From Corydoras sp. C115 (Eukaryota; Chordata; Actinopteri; Siluriformes; Callichthyidae): DNA of 64,000 nucleotides. The stretch is taken from contig JAFMOC010000007.1 in NCBI GenBank assembly GCA_019802505.1, positions 787,501 through 851,500 of the forward strand, written 5' to 3'. How positions within the stretch are numbered: position 1 is the stretch's first letter; every line of letters begins with the position of its first letter. A program made the position numbers and the translations under genes. This document shows, one piece after another, positions 1 to 13,100 of this stretch. The notes under the pieces were generated by a model. That model worked only from the letters and a program-made list of their open reading frames with translations. It was not told the DNA's origin and did no database searches.

Positions 1-45
1 ACAAAAAATATTCAGATATGGTACGTTTTAACTAAGAAATGTTAA

Positions 46-226
46 TGCTGGGTGGCTTAGTGGTTAGCACGTTCGAATCCTAATCTGGGTAGAGTTTCCA
101 TGTTCTCCCTGTGTCCGCGTGTGTTTCCTCCGGGTTCTCCCACAGTCCAAAAACATGGATCAAGTCCACTGATCCCCCCCACCAACCCTAGAATAAAACG
201 AAAGATAATGGATGGATGGATGTTGT
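46..226 (+). mobile_element. SINE-A copy, internally deleted
   Basis: SINE-A is the main dispersed repeat here: about 340-350 bp, a tRNA-like head with box A (GTGGCTTAGTGGTTAGC) and box B (GGTTCGAATCC), and a LINE-like tail ending GGATAAAGCGGAAGATAATG plus ATGG or AATG repeats. This copy jumps from the middle to the tail. Confidence 0.75.
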
Positions 227-409
227 GCTATGAACCCACTTATGAATTTTTGGGTTTTGTGCAGTGGCTGAAATCTCATTCATCAAAAAAATATCTTGGG
301 GGGGGGGGAAAAGTTTTACATAACTATGGCCAGAAATAAATGTTGTGACATTGCAGCCAAGCCTTTTAGCCAAGACGTTTTGTTTATAAATAAACAAAAA
401 TATGTTTAA

Positions 410-548
410 GATATGCCCAGCGATGGATTGGCGCCCTGTCCTGGGTGTATCTGCCCAGCGCCCGAGACGTTCTCCCCTGGATGGGCATGGGGAACCCCAC
501 CGCGACCCTAATATAGGATAAAGCGGGAGATAATGAATGAATGAATGT
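410..548 (+). mobile_element. SINE-A 3' half
   Basis: Begins GCCCAGCGATGGATTGG and ends in (AATG)n. The head is absent. Confidence 0.75.
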
Positions 549-973
549 TTAAGATATTATGTTTAAAAAAAAAAAAAAAAATTCTTCTTCTCTTGGCCAC
601 ACATAGGTGCGGATAAACATTTCAGGACAATTATGGCACAACTTAAAGCAACATTGCATTTTAATTAAGAAATTACCAAAACATATTATTCTTTAACATG
701 CTTATAGGTTTATACACAAAAGTATTCGTTAAAATACTACTAACAAAATCCTGCATCAGAAAATGAACAAAAATGATATATTCATGGTCCGGACTCTTCA
801 GTCGAGTGATGACCAGGGGTTCGAATTCTATCACATTACTGTGAGAGTTTATGTTCATGGCATTGGAGACTAGTCTGTGTTTACTGCATCCTCTCTGTGT
901 ACAAACACAGAACATGAATAACAGGTTCACCACCATTCTGCTGCCCACAGACGTGTGCGTGTGTGTCTGTCCA
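549..973 (-). other. Probable med6 3' UTR and downstream flank
   Basis: Follows the med6 stop codon. No AATAAA is visible on the minus strand here. The nearest candidate is the variant ATTAAA at 665-660, about 310 nt past the stop. The true cleavage site cannot be fixed from sequence. Confidence 0.4.
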
Positions 974-1104
974 TCACTGTAGCCTTGCTCGCTTTTCAGG
1001 TGGAGGTTTGGTGGAGCCTGTAGCTGCAGGGGCTTTAACTGGTGCTTCTCTTTCTTCCTGTTTTGCTGGTTCTGCTGGAGGTTCGGGCTCCTTCTTCAAC
1101 TCCA
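974..1104 (-). CDS. med6: med6 coding exon 8 and stop
   Basis: Residues 204-246, a Lys/Pro/Glu/Ala-rich tail ending EKRARLQ and TGA at 976-974. The tail is low-complexity and less conserved than the rest, as expected for this family. Confidence 0.95.
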
Positions 1105-4100
1105 CTGTACGCCAACAGAACATTTAGAGCAATTAAAACCAATTACAACTACAATACTTTTCAAAAAAAATTTTTTAATATGGATATTAAAGCAGGAGGA
1201 CAGAATCCAAACATGATTTAAATATGTAAATCATCCCTTATTTTTTCTGATTAACATAAATTTGGTTTATTACATTTGGTCATTTAACAGATGGTTTTTA
1301 TACACTGCAACTTACAAAGCGAACACAGGGTTGGGCACATCATCCCTGGAGTAATTAGGGTTAAGGGTCTTGCTCAAGGACCCACAGTGCTAACTTTGAA
1401 CCTACAACCTTCAGATTGCCAACACACTAACCACTGAGCTACCACAACCGATCATTCAAGAAGGATGCACAAAAATATACAACAAATATATCAGAAAAAA
1501 ATAAGGGGAAAAAAAACTGCTCCCTTTCCCTTGAGGGGGTCAGGTTACTGGCAATTGCATGACGTTTTTTCTTTTTTTTTTACTTTGGACACAAATTCTT
1601 ATGAACAGAAAGTGTATATATATGAATGAAACTCTGCACCTACGTATCTTTACATATCTAAGCAAACCCAAAACATTTTATGATATTATATACAATATTA
1701 GTAAATTATATATGTATTAAAATAAAAAAAATAATGTAATAAATATACTAACCATATTAATAATTATAATTGTACATACTTTTGTAGTGTACCCACTGAC
1801 TGTTTCCATGTATTCACTAAATTATTGCTCAAAGCAAACGTGTCTCTCCACTAGTATTAATTCCCTTTATTTTATTCCCTTAATTTATTACTTAAAAGGT
1901 GTCCCTTTCTTTAAAGAGGCTAGATACTTGCCCCACCTTCTTTCCAAAAGCCACCACTCTTGCCAATTGCAAAAAGGCTTGCTGTTTATATTAATCCGCA
2001 ATTCCATTATTGGTACATAATTTAAACTAATGCATTGTATATCACGCATTGATACGAAAGTGAAGCATTTACAGGTGTGCATTATTGTCAATAATGTCAC
2101 GGTTAGACAAACTGCTCAGCCAATCAGATTTAGGGACTGGAACTCATTGTGTTATAAATTACGTTAATATATCTGTAAACCATGTGTAAATCAAGGTGTG
2201 TGTCAAGCAATTTATTGGGGTCCTTGTCCTGGGTGTATCTGCCCAGTGCCCGAAGCGCTCTACTCTGTATGAGCATGCAACCCCCCCCCCCACGATTCTC
2301 ATCCCTAGTATAGAACTAAGCTAAACATAATGAGAGAAGATGAACAAAGAAACAAGATGATGTCTCACATAATGTGGCCATTTAATGTACATGAAGTGTG
2401 TCTGTCTGTCTGTACGTGATAGACAGACAGACACAGTCATGCAGACAGATACATGCAGAAGCACACTAGCTAACGTACCTGGTACTGGCTTCTCTCCAGG
2501 TTTAGTCTGAAAAATAAATACAAAAAAATTAACTAAAAGTTAACAATAAATAAGGAAGAACACAATGTTTCTTTGTAAAACCATCTCTGATGTAGGATTC
2601 CACTCTAACAAGAGGTTTTTAACATTTCCTGAATGCATGTGTTCTTACATTTCCTGAATTTGTGTTGGTTGTCCATTATCAAACTGGTTATTACTTATAT
2701 GCTGTGCTTTATTAGCTCTAAATTATTTTCTTGTTTGTTTCTTTTTAGGTGTTGCCAATTTCCTGGAGGTGTCATCAGCTCTTCATCCATGGTTGAACTT
2801 AAATTTAAGGCCTGGAACTACCCGATTTATAATTAACTTAACTAAACCACTGTAAACCACGTGTTTTTGTCTTTAAGACTGATGTAGCATTCAGAGGCAC
2901 AGAAGCCTTTGAGAGGAAATTGATTGTTGTTGATTTTTTTGTAAATTAACTAACAAATATTTATAAATATGGGCGGCACGGAGGCTTAGTGGTTTGCACG
3001 TTTGCCTATCAGCACCAGGGATTCCTGGTTCGAATCTCCATCTGGGTGGAGTTTCCATGTTCTCCCCGTTTCCTCCGGGTTCTCCGGTTTCCTCCCACAG
3101 TCCAAATACATGGATCAAGTCAATTGAGTTCTCCAAATTGCCCCATATACAGTGTGTATGTGTCTGTGTGTGCCCAGTGATAGATTGTCACCCTGCCCTG
3201 GGTGTATCTGCCCAGCGCCCAAAACTTTCTCCCCTGGATGGACATGAGGAACCCCCCATGCGACCATAATATAGGATAAAGCGAAAGATAATTGATGGAT
3301 GGATGTAGCAGTTAAAAAAAAAAAATCAAGCATTTTTAGAGATTGCAGATGACAATAGTCACATCAGTAATGGATTTAATATTAATTCAGGTTTTAGATG
3401 ATTTAAACAGGGAGGCATAGTGGCGAAGTGGTACACAGTAGTGTCAGTTTTCTCAGAGTTCTCCAGTTTCCTCCCACAGTCCAAAAATATTGATTGGATT
3501 GGCAGCTCTTAATTGTTTCCATCTAAATTGCCCCTATATAGTATGTGTGTGTGAGAGAGAGTGTGCCCAGTGATGGATTGGTGCCCTGTCCTGGGTGCAT
3601 CTGCCCAGCGCCCGAACATTCTTCCCCAGATCGGCATAGGGCCCCCCTCTGTGACCCTAATAGAGGATTAAGCAGAAGATAATATGCAGATTTAAACAAA
3701 CTAGCTGTGTGTGTTACCTGGTAGTACAAAGGTGGAAATTTATTCCGTAGGTCAATCAGCAGTGTGTCAACTCTTTGTCTTTGAAACAGAGAACTTGGCT
3801 CTTCCTTCCTCTTGCTCTTAGGCTTAGCTTTCTCTACAAACAGACACAAAAGATCAATTGTGAATTATGTAAACCTTTTATAAAAGCTACTATCAAATTA
3901 CAGACAGCATGGTGGTGTAGTGGTTAGCATCTGGGTACAATTTCTCCCTATAAAGATTCTCCCGGGTTCTCCAGTTTCCTCACACAGTGCAAAAACATGG
4001 ATTCAAGGTAAAAATGGCTGGTCTAAATAACCCCCCATATGTTTGTGTGTCTTTGTAAACTGAGTTTGTGTGTGCCTAGCACTGAATAGGTGCCATGTCC

Positions 4101-7100
4101 TGGGTGTATCTGCCCACTGTAAAAATGCCAAGAAAGTAAAAATCTTACTACAAATACCCCACCACCCAACTATATATTTATAAAATTAAGCCTGATTTAT
4201 AGAAATAAGTGGAAGATAATGAAATGAGATGAAAGAAGGTATTTTAGCTGCTCAAAATTGCCCCTATATAGTATGCAAGCGTGTCTGTTAAAACAAGTAT
4301 GTTCCCAGCAATGGATTGGTGCACTGTCCTTGGTGTATCTTCCCAGTGCCTAGGGCTGCAACAACGAATCGATAAAATCGATTATGAAAAGTGTCGACAA
4401 AGAAATTCATTACCTGCAGAACTGGAAAAAAAATATATGAGCGGGTTGAACGGAACGAGGCAGAGCGGAGGTGGAATCTACAAAGTTTAACAAAGTTTAA
4501 TAAACACTTTAGCCATAGTACTTGATGGGATTGGAAATCAAACCAGAGACCTTCAGGTCGCAAGGCTGGTTCCTTGACCCCAAGCCTACAACTGCACCCA
4601 TGTCTATCTGTTCTAAATATAAAACATCTGTGAATGTCAGATGTATGTGTGTGTGTGAGAGAGAGAGAGATTACCTCGCTCTTCTTGATCTTTAAAATGC
4701 CACCAGTAGCCCTTTGATGGGTGGTAACGGCAGAAGGACATTGATTCATCAAATGCTGACTGGATCCCATGTACTGCTGATAACTGCACACATACATAAA
4801 GCATGATCAGTATACACTCACTGGCCATTTTATTAGGTCCACCTCAGTTCTACACTCACTGGGTGTGTTTTTCAGTTCCCCTGATCATATAGATGGACTT
4901 TGTAGTTCTACGATTACATTTTGTAATCTGTTGGCATACTTTCGTTGGCATGTTCTCCAATGTTCAGGACCCCCACAGTGGAGGAATTAGGGTGGTGGAT
5001 GATTCTCAGTACTGCAGTGATGTTGACATGGTGATGGTGTGTTAGTGTGTGTTGTACTGGTATGGGTGGATCAGACACAGCAGTGCTGCTTGACAGAGAA
5101 CGTTACACCAATCAGAACATACAGGTGTCTGATGTACTCATACCATCATCCACCACCCTAATAATACGAACAGAGTACAGATTATGTTAGTACAGATAAA
5201 TGGACAGAATGTAACTGTTGAACTACAAATTCCAGCTATAAGTAGAAAACCAGTGAGCTAGATCTAATAAAATGGCCAGTGAGTTTATATAAGAGTATGA
5301 GATACATATTCTAGATTTTAAAAATATATATATATTTTTTTAAGTTTAGTGGTGGGGGTAACATTGGTGTTAAAAGATGAATGTTTTATGTCCATTGCTT
5401 GGGGTATTCAGTGGCTTTGGTCAAATGATTTCTATTGTTATTTTACATTGTTGTATTTTACATTGTTTTGTCATTTAGTTTTGAATTGTATAGGTGATGT
5501 AAGCTGGAATTTGTGATTCGCCGCCAAGATCCATTGTGGCAATCCATTTATTGTGAATAAATCACAGAAAACAGGTGTTGTTAAGCAAGACGCAAAGCGG
5601 AGTACAGTTACACCTCTTTCCTGTGATGTATTCACAATAATACACAACCTCGAGTGCCTTATTGTTTTTATGAAACAGTTACAAACATACTATAATAAAA
5701 CGTTTAATTCAGAAATATGTTTTTTAAAAGCAATATCCTTAATAGTCTGGTCTTCCACAATGTAATCTAGTCTGTTTTTTACAGCGAAGACTGATCATCG
5801 AGTAACAGGTTTTCGGTTTCTGTAACAGTCAATACATAAAGCAATGTATTGTATATTACACATTGATACGTAGGTGAATCGTCAGAGGAGTGCGTTATTG
5901 TCAGTAATGTCATGGCCGGACAAACGACTCAGCCAATAAGATTGAAGGACAGGAACTAACCGTTTTATAATGGAGATTTTAGTACTGTTAACTTATTGAC
6001 AGTATTTTTATTGATGCAAATTTGTAGCTGGCATGTTACAATATGTATATTAAGCATGTTTTGTTTCTGGAAATAGTGAAATATATAAAAAAAAAAATAG
6101 TGTAAGAAATAGTGTTTGAACTCACCACTCTAGAGCTGATGACTGAGCCAAGATCTGGGGCCTGATACACCACTCCAGCAATAATGTAATAATCAGCCAA
6201 AGGAATAACTAACACCAACAGACATAAATATAAGCAATCATAATTGTGTACTGCTGACGCAACTTTAATATCTAGTAAATGGTATAAACCCACCTTGTGT
6301 CTGCGACTGTCTTTGCTGCTTCCTAATGATGTAAAGGATCGGCTCTTGAGTGTGAATCAGGACATACTCCACACCAACCATTTGACTACACAAACACACA
6401 CAGAATTTAAATTTACTCTTACACTCAAAAATGAGGCCCGAGAGGGTGTGTATTATTGTGAATTAATCACAAGATTAAGAGGTGTTCTTAGGCACACCAA
6501 CTTGACATAAAAAGGCCTATAGGAATGCTGTAAAACATTCACTACAGATTTGTGTCCCTTCCGTACCACATAACATCAGACATTTTAAACAGCCACTGTC
6601 TCTTTGGCTTTCTCTTTTAGGGTTCGGTCTTAAAAAACTATAAAGATGATAAGATTATTTAATACAATGTACTACGCGCTATGCAAATAGATAAACCTGC
6701 ACTTTTAAAGAACTTAGGAAGAATGATGTATAAAGAGGGAGACAATGTGAAAACGTATTAAGGGAAGCACTGACACAATTCATATTTACAGTTTTCTAAA
6801 ACCTAATAACTGCTTAAATCTCTTGTATTATTAGAATTCTAGACTGTAGATCAGCATTTCTCAACTGGTGGATCGCAGCCAGCTTGTAAAAAATAAATAA
6901 ATAAAAATACAGTGGAACCTCTTTTTTTCATTAAATTCGGATGTCACTGGCTTTGGTGTTGGTTGTTTACTTTTGCAAAAATGATGTCTCACCAGTTGCT
7001 TCAGATTTAATCGGTGTACTCACATGATGTGGATTAAGTTTTGCGTGCTTGTAAAGTTAACGCGCTTTAGGCATTAATGCGCTGACAAAACAGAGACTGA

Positions 7101-10100
7101 AGATGTTGAAAAGTGATTATTAATTTGAATCAATTAAAAACAGTTAGATGACCAGAAATGTGAAATCTGTTAAATGTTGAAATGATTATTTACATTAGTG
7201 TTTTATATTAATTTCTTATAAAAGATTATAACAATGTATATATCATTTCTTTGTTCTGTTTTCAGTATTAAACACAATTTATTCTGTATAAAATGTATGT
7301 ATTTTGGAGTCTGTAAAAGAAGTTTCGCAGTTTCTTAAAGTAATTGTTCTTAAATTCACTTTGTATACATTTGTATGTTCAAATGTATTTTTAAAGGCTA
7401 TTTTTCAAAAATAAATCTGTTTGGTTTGTACTTATAAAAAAAAGTTAGTCGGGACTTAATCATGATCATGAAAACATGGGGGTCCCAGGCTGAGACCAGT
7501 TGAGAACCCCTGATGTAGATAATGTATAGAATAGATTATAAAATGATGTGATGCCCATTACTCAATACTTACTCCAGTTATTTCAATCATTTTTGACTTA
7601 TTACTCTGGTAACCTGTGTAAATTATAAATGTTCTGATGGCATAAATTTTAAAAACTCCACAGGTTTAGTATTAAGCCCACTACCATTTTACCGGTTTAT
7701 GCTACCACGGGGATCAATAATTCATAAGCACAAATAAGTGTTTGGTATTGCGTAAACAAAATAAGGGGTAGCAGGTGTGTTAATACCTTTTACTGATTTG
7801 TGTTGTGTTAAAAAAGTCGCTGAAGCAACATGTCTTTCTTAAATGAAATGGTATTCACATTTTTTTTAATGAATAAACATGACGTACGTGAGGTGATCCA
7901 GTGTAAGTCTCTGCATCTTCACTACCTCATTGTTACATGTTCGATCGTAAAATGGGTTACTTCTCTCAGAGAAATAGTCCAGCACATTGCCAGAGTTCAG
8001 CATGGGCACCCAGCCGCTGTCCACCCAAGAAATGCCAAGCAGGTTGTCTAAAAAAACAAACAAAAAAAGAGAAGATACAAATAATTATCCCCACAGTAGC
8101 ACACTGTCAATTTATATATATTGGGGCTTAGTGGTTAGCACGTTCGCCTCTCAGCGCTAGGGAATCCCGTTTCGAATCCCCATCTGGGTGGAGTTTCCAT
8201 GTTCTCCCTGTGTCCATGTGGGTTTCCTCTGGGTTCTCCGGTTTCCTCCCACAGTCCAAAAACATGGATCAAGTCAATTGAGTTCTCCAAATTGCCCCAT
8301 ATAGAGTGTGTTTGTGTGCATGTCTGTGTGAGTAAGTGTGTGCCCAGCGATAGATTTGCGCCCTGTCCTGGGTGTATCAGCCCAGTGCCTGAAACGTTCT
8401 CCCTTGGATGTGAATGGGGAACCCCCCTGCGACCCTAATATAGGATTAAGAGGAAGATAATGGATGGATGATTATAAGAGGCAATTGATTTGTTATCACT
8501 TTCAAAAGGTGTGTAAACAAATATTAAGTTGAGGGTTCCAATTATATTGTGAGTCATTTTAAAGTGGAAACAGTTTCGCAATTATTCAGTTTGGTCTTAT
8601 TCATGACATAACAAAAACTTGCCTTCCTTGTGTAGACTTACGTGCTATGACTGTTGTAATTAAAGTGGCATTATTTGGTCATATACCAATACCATACCAA
8701 AAATATTTTGATGGTTTAGTTAGTTAATGATCATTTAAAAATTCTTGGATTTTATGATCTGGACCATTTTCCCATCATATGTAGAATATTGTCTTATGGG
8801 AAGCTGTTCTAGATGGGAAGGTTAAATAAATTATGTCTACAAAACAAGGATTCAAAGATTTAAGGAGACTTTATTATCCTTTGCATGACATGTGGTACAT
8901 GAAATGAAAACCAAAATTGTGGCTCACGGACCCAGTTTCACCCTAAGCAATTTAAGTTTTTACTATTAAAGTAAACATGATTAGATTTATTATCAGATAT
9001 AGAATAACACATAAAAAGTGATTATATATATGCTCATTGATGTGCACATGCACGAGTAGTGCATGAAGTGTACATTAAATATTTTGATAAAATAAGCCAC
9101 AGTATAAAAAATAACAAAAAAATAAATATAAAAAAATAGCAGCAATGTATACTGTAGGGATGGGCGGCACGGTGGCTTAGTGGTTAGCATGTTCTCCTCT
9201 TAGCGCTAGGGATTCCCGGTTCGAATCCCCATCTGTGTGGAGTTTCCATGTTCTCCTAGTGTCTGCGTGGGTTTCCTCCGGGTTCTCCGGTTTCCTCCCA
9301 CAGTCCAAACACATGGATCAAGTCAATAGAGTTCTCGAAATTGCCCCAAATAGTGTGTTTGTGTGAGTGAGTGTGTGCCCAGCGATAAATTGGCGCCCTG
9401 TCCTGAGTGTATTTGCCCAGCACCCGAAACTTTCTCCCCTGGATGGGCATGGGGAACCCCACCGTGACCCTAACAGAGGATAAAGCGAAAGACAATGGAT
9501 GGATGGATTTATACTGTAGGTATGAAATTAACAGTTTAGAAAATCAAATGTAACATTTTAGCAGCAGGTATATGTAAATGAGAAAATAAGAAAGGGTCAG
9601 TTGTGGAGAAGTGTGGTACTGTAAAGTGTCCATAAGGAGTGGCTGTAAGGTTTGGCTGAGTTTTAGGAGTCTTACAGCTTCTGGTATTAAGCTGTTTCTC
9701 AGTCTTGTTTTTTTATAGATACATAGATGAGATCTGATTAGAGACAAATATGGCAAGATAATTGGATCAAACACTTAAGCATATAAAGAATTCATGTGTT
9801 GTATTGTGTCTCATTGTCAGACGCTACAAATCAAGTATCTATCCCTGCACTTCTGCTATGCTTCCAACATCTGGAATGGGCAAAACGTCCCCACAGACAC
9901 ACTTTAAAGGGTTGTAGAATGCAAGCCGTTAAAGCTGCTAAAGGAGAACAACATAGAATAAGATGCCATTAAACCTACAGTATGTATAATGTTATATATA
10001 GATATTCTATACGTTTGGCCATGTAGTTTATCCTTTACAACAAAAGGGTACTTAATTTTTTGTGTAAGCAGAGACGTACTTAAGGTCATTTTACTAGCAA

Positions 10101-13100
10101 AAATATTACTAGTATTACTTAAGTTGGATATTCTAATAATTAATGCTAAACAGCACATTGTTTAATAGTAACTGATCAAGCAAACGGAGTTTCCATGTTC
10201 TCCTCGTGTCTGCGTGGGTTTCCTCCGGGTTCTCCGGTTTCCTCCCACAGTCCAAACACATGGATCAAGTCAATAGAGTTCTCAAAATTGCCCCAAATAG
10301 AGTGTGTTTGTGTGAGTGAGTGTGTGCCCAGCGATAAATTGGCGCCCTGTCCTAGGTGTATTTGCCCAGCGCCCGAGACTTTCTCCCCTGGATGGGCATG
10401 GGGAACCCCACCGCGACCCTAATAGATGATAAAGCGGAAGACAATGGATGGATGGATGTATACTGTAGGTATGAAATTAACAGTTTAGAAAATCAAATGT
10501 AACATTTTAGCAGCAGGTATATGTAAATGAGAAAATAAGAAAGGGTCAGTTGTGGAGAAGTGTGGTAGTGTAAAGTGTCCATAAGGAGTGGCTGTAAGGT
10601 TTGGCTGAGTTTTAGGAGTCTTACAGCTTCTGGTATTAAGCTGTTTCTCAGTCTTGTTTTTTTATAGATACATAGATGAGATCTGATTAGAGACAAATAT
10701 GGCAAGATAATTGGATCAAACACTTAAGCATATAAAGAATTCATGTGTTGTATTGTGTCTCATTGTCAGACGCTACAAATCAAGTATCTATCCCTGCACT
10801 TCTGCTATGCTTCCAACATCTGGAATGGGCAAAACGTCCCCACAGACACACTTTAAAGGGTTGTAGAATGCAAGCCGTTAAAGCTGCTAAAGGAGAACAA
10901 CATAGAATAAGATGCCATTAAACCTACAGTATGTATAATGTTATATATAGATATTCTATACGTTTGGCCATGTAGTTTATCCTTTACAACAAAAGGGTAC
11001 TTAATTTTTTGTGTAAGCAGAGACGTACTTAAGGTCATTTTACTAGCAAAAATATTACTAGTATTACTTAAGTTGGATATTCTAATAATTAATGCTAAAC
11101 AGCACATTGTTTAATAGTAACTGATCAAGCAAACGGAGTTTCCATGTTCTCCTCGTGTCTGCGTGGGTTTCCTCCGGGTTCTCCGGTTTCCTCCCACAGT
11201 CCAAACACATGGATCAAGTCAATAGAGTTCTCAAAATTGCCCCAAATAGAGTGTGTTTGTGTGAGTGAGTGTGTGCCCAGCGATAAATTGGCGCCCTGTC
11301 CTGGGTGTATTTGCCCAGCGCCCGAGACTTTCTCCCCTGGATGGGCATGGGGAACCCCACCGCGACCCTAATAGATGATAAAGCGGAAGACAATGGATGG
11401 ATGGATGTATACTGTAGGTATGAAATTAACAGTTTAGAAAATCAAATGTAACATTTTAGCAGCAGGTATATGTAAATGAGAAAATAAGAAAGGGTCAGTT
11501 GTGGAGAAGTGTGGTAGTGTAAAGTGTCCATAAGGAGTGGCTGTAAGGTTTGGCTGAGTTTTAGGAGTCTTACAGCTTCTGGTATTAAGCTGTTTCTCAG
11601 TCTTGTTTTTTTATAGATACATAGATGAGATCTGATTAGAGACAAATATGGCAAGATAATTGGATCAAACACTTAAGCATATAAAGAATTCATGTGTTGT
11701 ATTGTGTCTCATTGTCAGACGCTACAAATCAAGTATCTATCCCTGCACTTCTGCTATGCTTCCAACATCTGGAATGGGCAAAACGTCCCCACAGACACAC
11801 TTTAAAGGGTTGTAGAATGCAAGCCGTTAAAGCTGCTAAAGGAGAACAACATAGAATAAGATGCCATTAAACCTACAGTATGTATAATGTTATATATAGA
11901 TATTCTATACGTTTGGCCATGTAGTTTATCCTTTACAACAAAAGGGTACTTAATTTTTTGTGTAAGCAGAGACGTACTTAAGGTCATTTTACTAGCAAAA
12001 ATATTACTAGTATTACTTAAGTTGGATATTCTAATAATTAATGCTAAACAGCACATTGTTTAATAGTAACTGATCAAGCAAACGGAGTTTCCATGTTCTC
12101 CTCGTGTCTGCGTGGGTTTCCTCCGGGTTCTCCGGTTTCCTCCCACAGTCCAAACACATGGATCAAGTCAATAGAGTTCTCAAAATTGCCCCAAATAGAG
12201 TGTGTTTGTGTGAGTGAGTGTGTGCCCAGCGATAAATTGGCGCCCTGTCCTGGGTGTATTTGCCCAGCGCCCGAGACTTTCTCCCCTGGATGGGCATGGG
12301 GAACCCCACCGCGACCCTAATAGATGATAAAGCGGAAGACAATGGATGGATGGATGTATACTGTAGGTATGAAATTAACAGTTTAGAAAATCAAATGTAA
12401 CATTTTAGCAGCAGGTATATGTAAATGAGAAAATAAGAAAATAAGAAAGGGTCAGTTGTGGAGAAGTGTGGTAGTGTAAAGTGTCCATAAGGAGTGGCTG
12501 TAAGGTTTGGCTGAGTTTTAGGAGTCTTACAGCTTCTGGTATTAAGCTGTTTCTCAGTCTTGTTTTTTTATAGATACATAGATGAGATCTGATGAGAGAC
12601 AAATATGGCAAGATAATTGGATCAAACACTTAAGCATATAAAGAATTCATGTGTTGTATTGTGTCTCATTGTCAGACGCTACAAATCAAGTATCTATCCC
12701 TGCACTTCTGCTATGCTTCCAACATCTGGAATGGGCAAAACGTCCCCACAGACATATTTTAAAGGGTTATAGAATGCAAGCCGTTAAAGCTGCTAAAGGA
12801 GAACAACATAGAATAAGATGCCATTAAACCTACAGTATGTATATTGTTATATATAGATATCATATACGTTTGGCCATGTAGTTTATCCTTTACAACAAAA
12901 GAGTACTTAATTTTTTGTGTAAGCAGAGACGTACTTAAGGTCATTTTACTAGCAAAAATATTACTAGTATTACTTAAGTTGGATATTCTAATAATTAATG
13001 CTAAACAGCACATTGTTTAGTAGTACCTGATCAAGCAAACGCCAACAAATAGCTTAGTATGACTCTCTAAAGGAAACCTCTGTAAAACTGCTACTGACTA

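Noticed and set aside
3000..3020. SINE-A heads as tRNA genes
   Set aside because: Boxes A and B are present, but no cloverleaf with an acceptor stem and anticodon arm can be formed and the copies are dispersed. They are tRNA-derived SINEs.
9544..12629. Conserved 76- and 84-residue ORFs repeated four times (MFDPIILPYLSL, MCCLALIIRISNL)
   Set aside because: Their conservation reflects recent DNA duplication of the 949-bp unit, not selection on protein. They have no recognisable domain.
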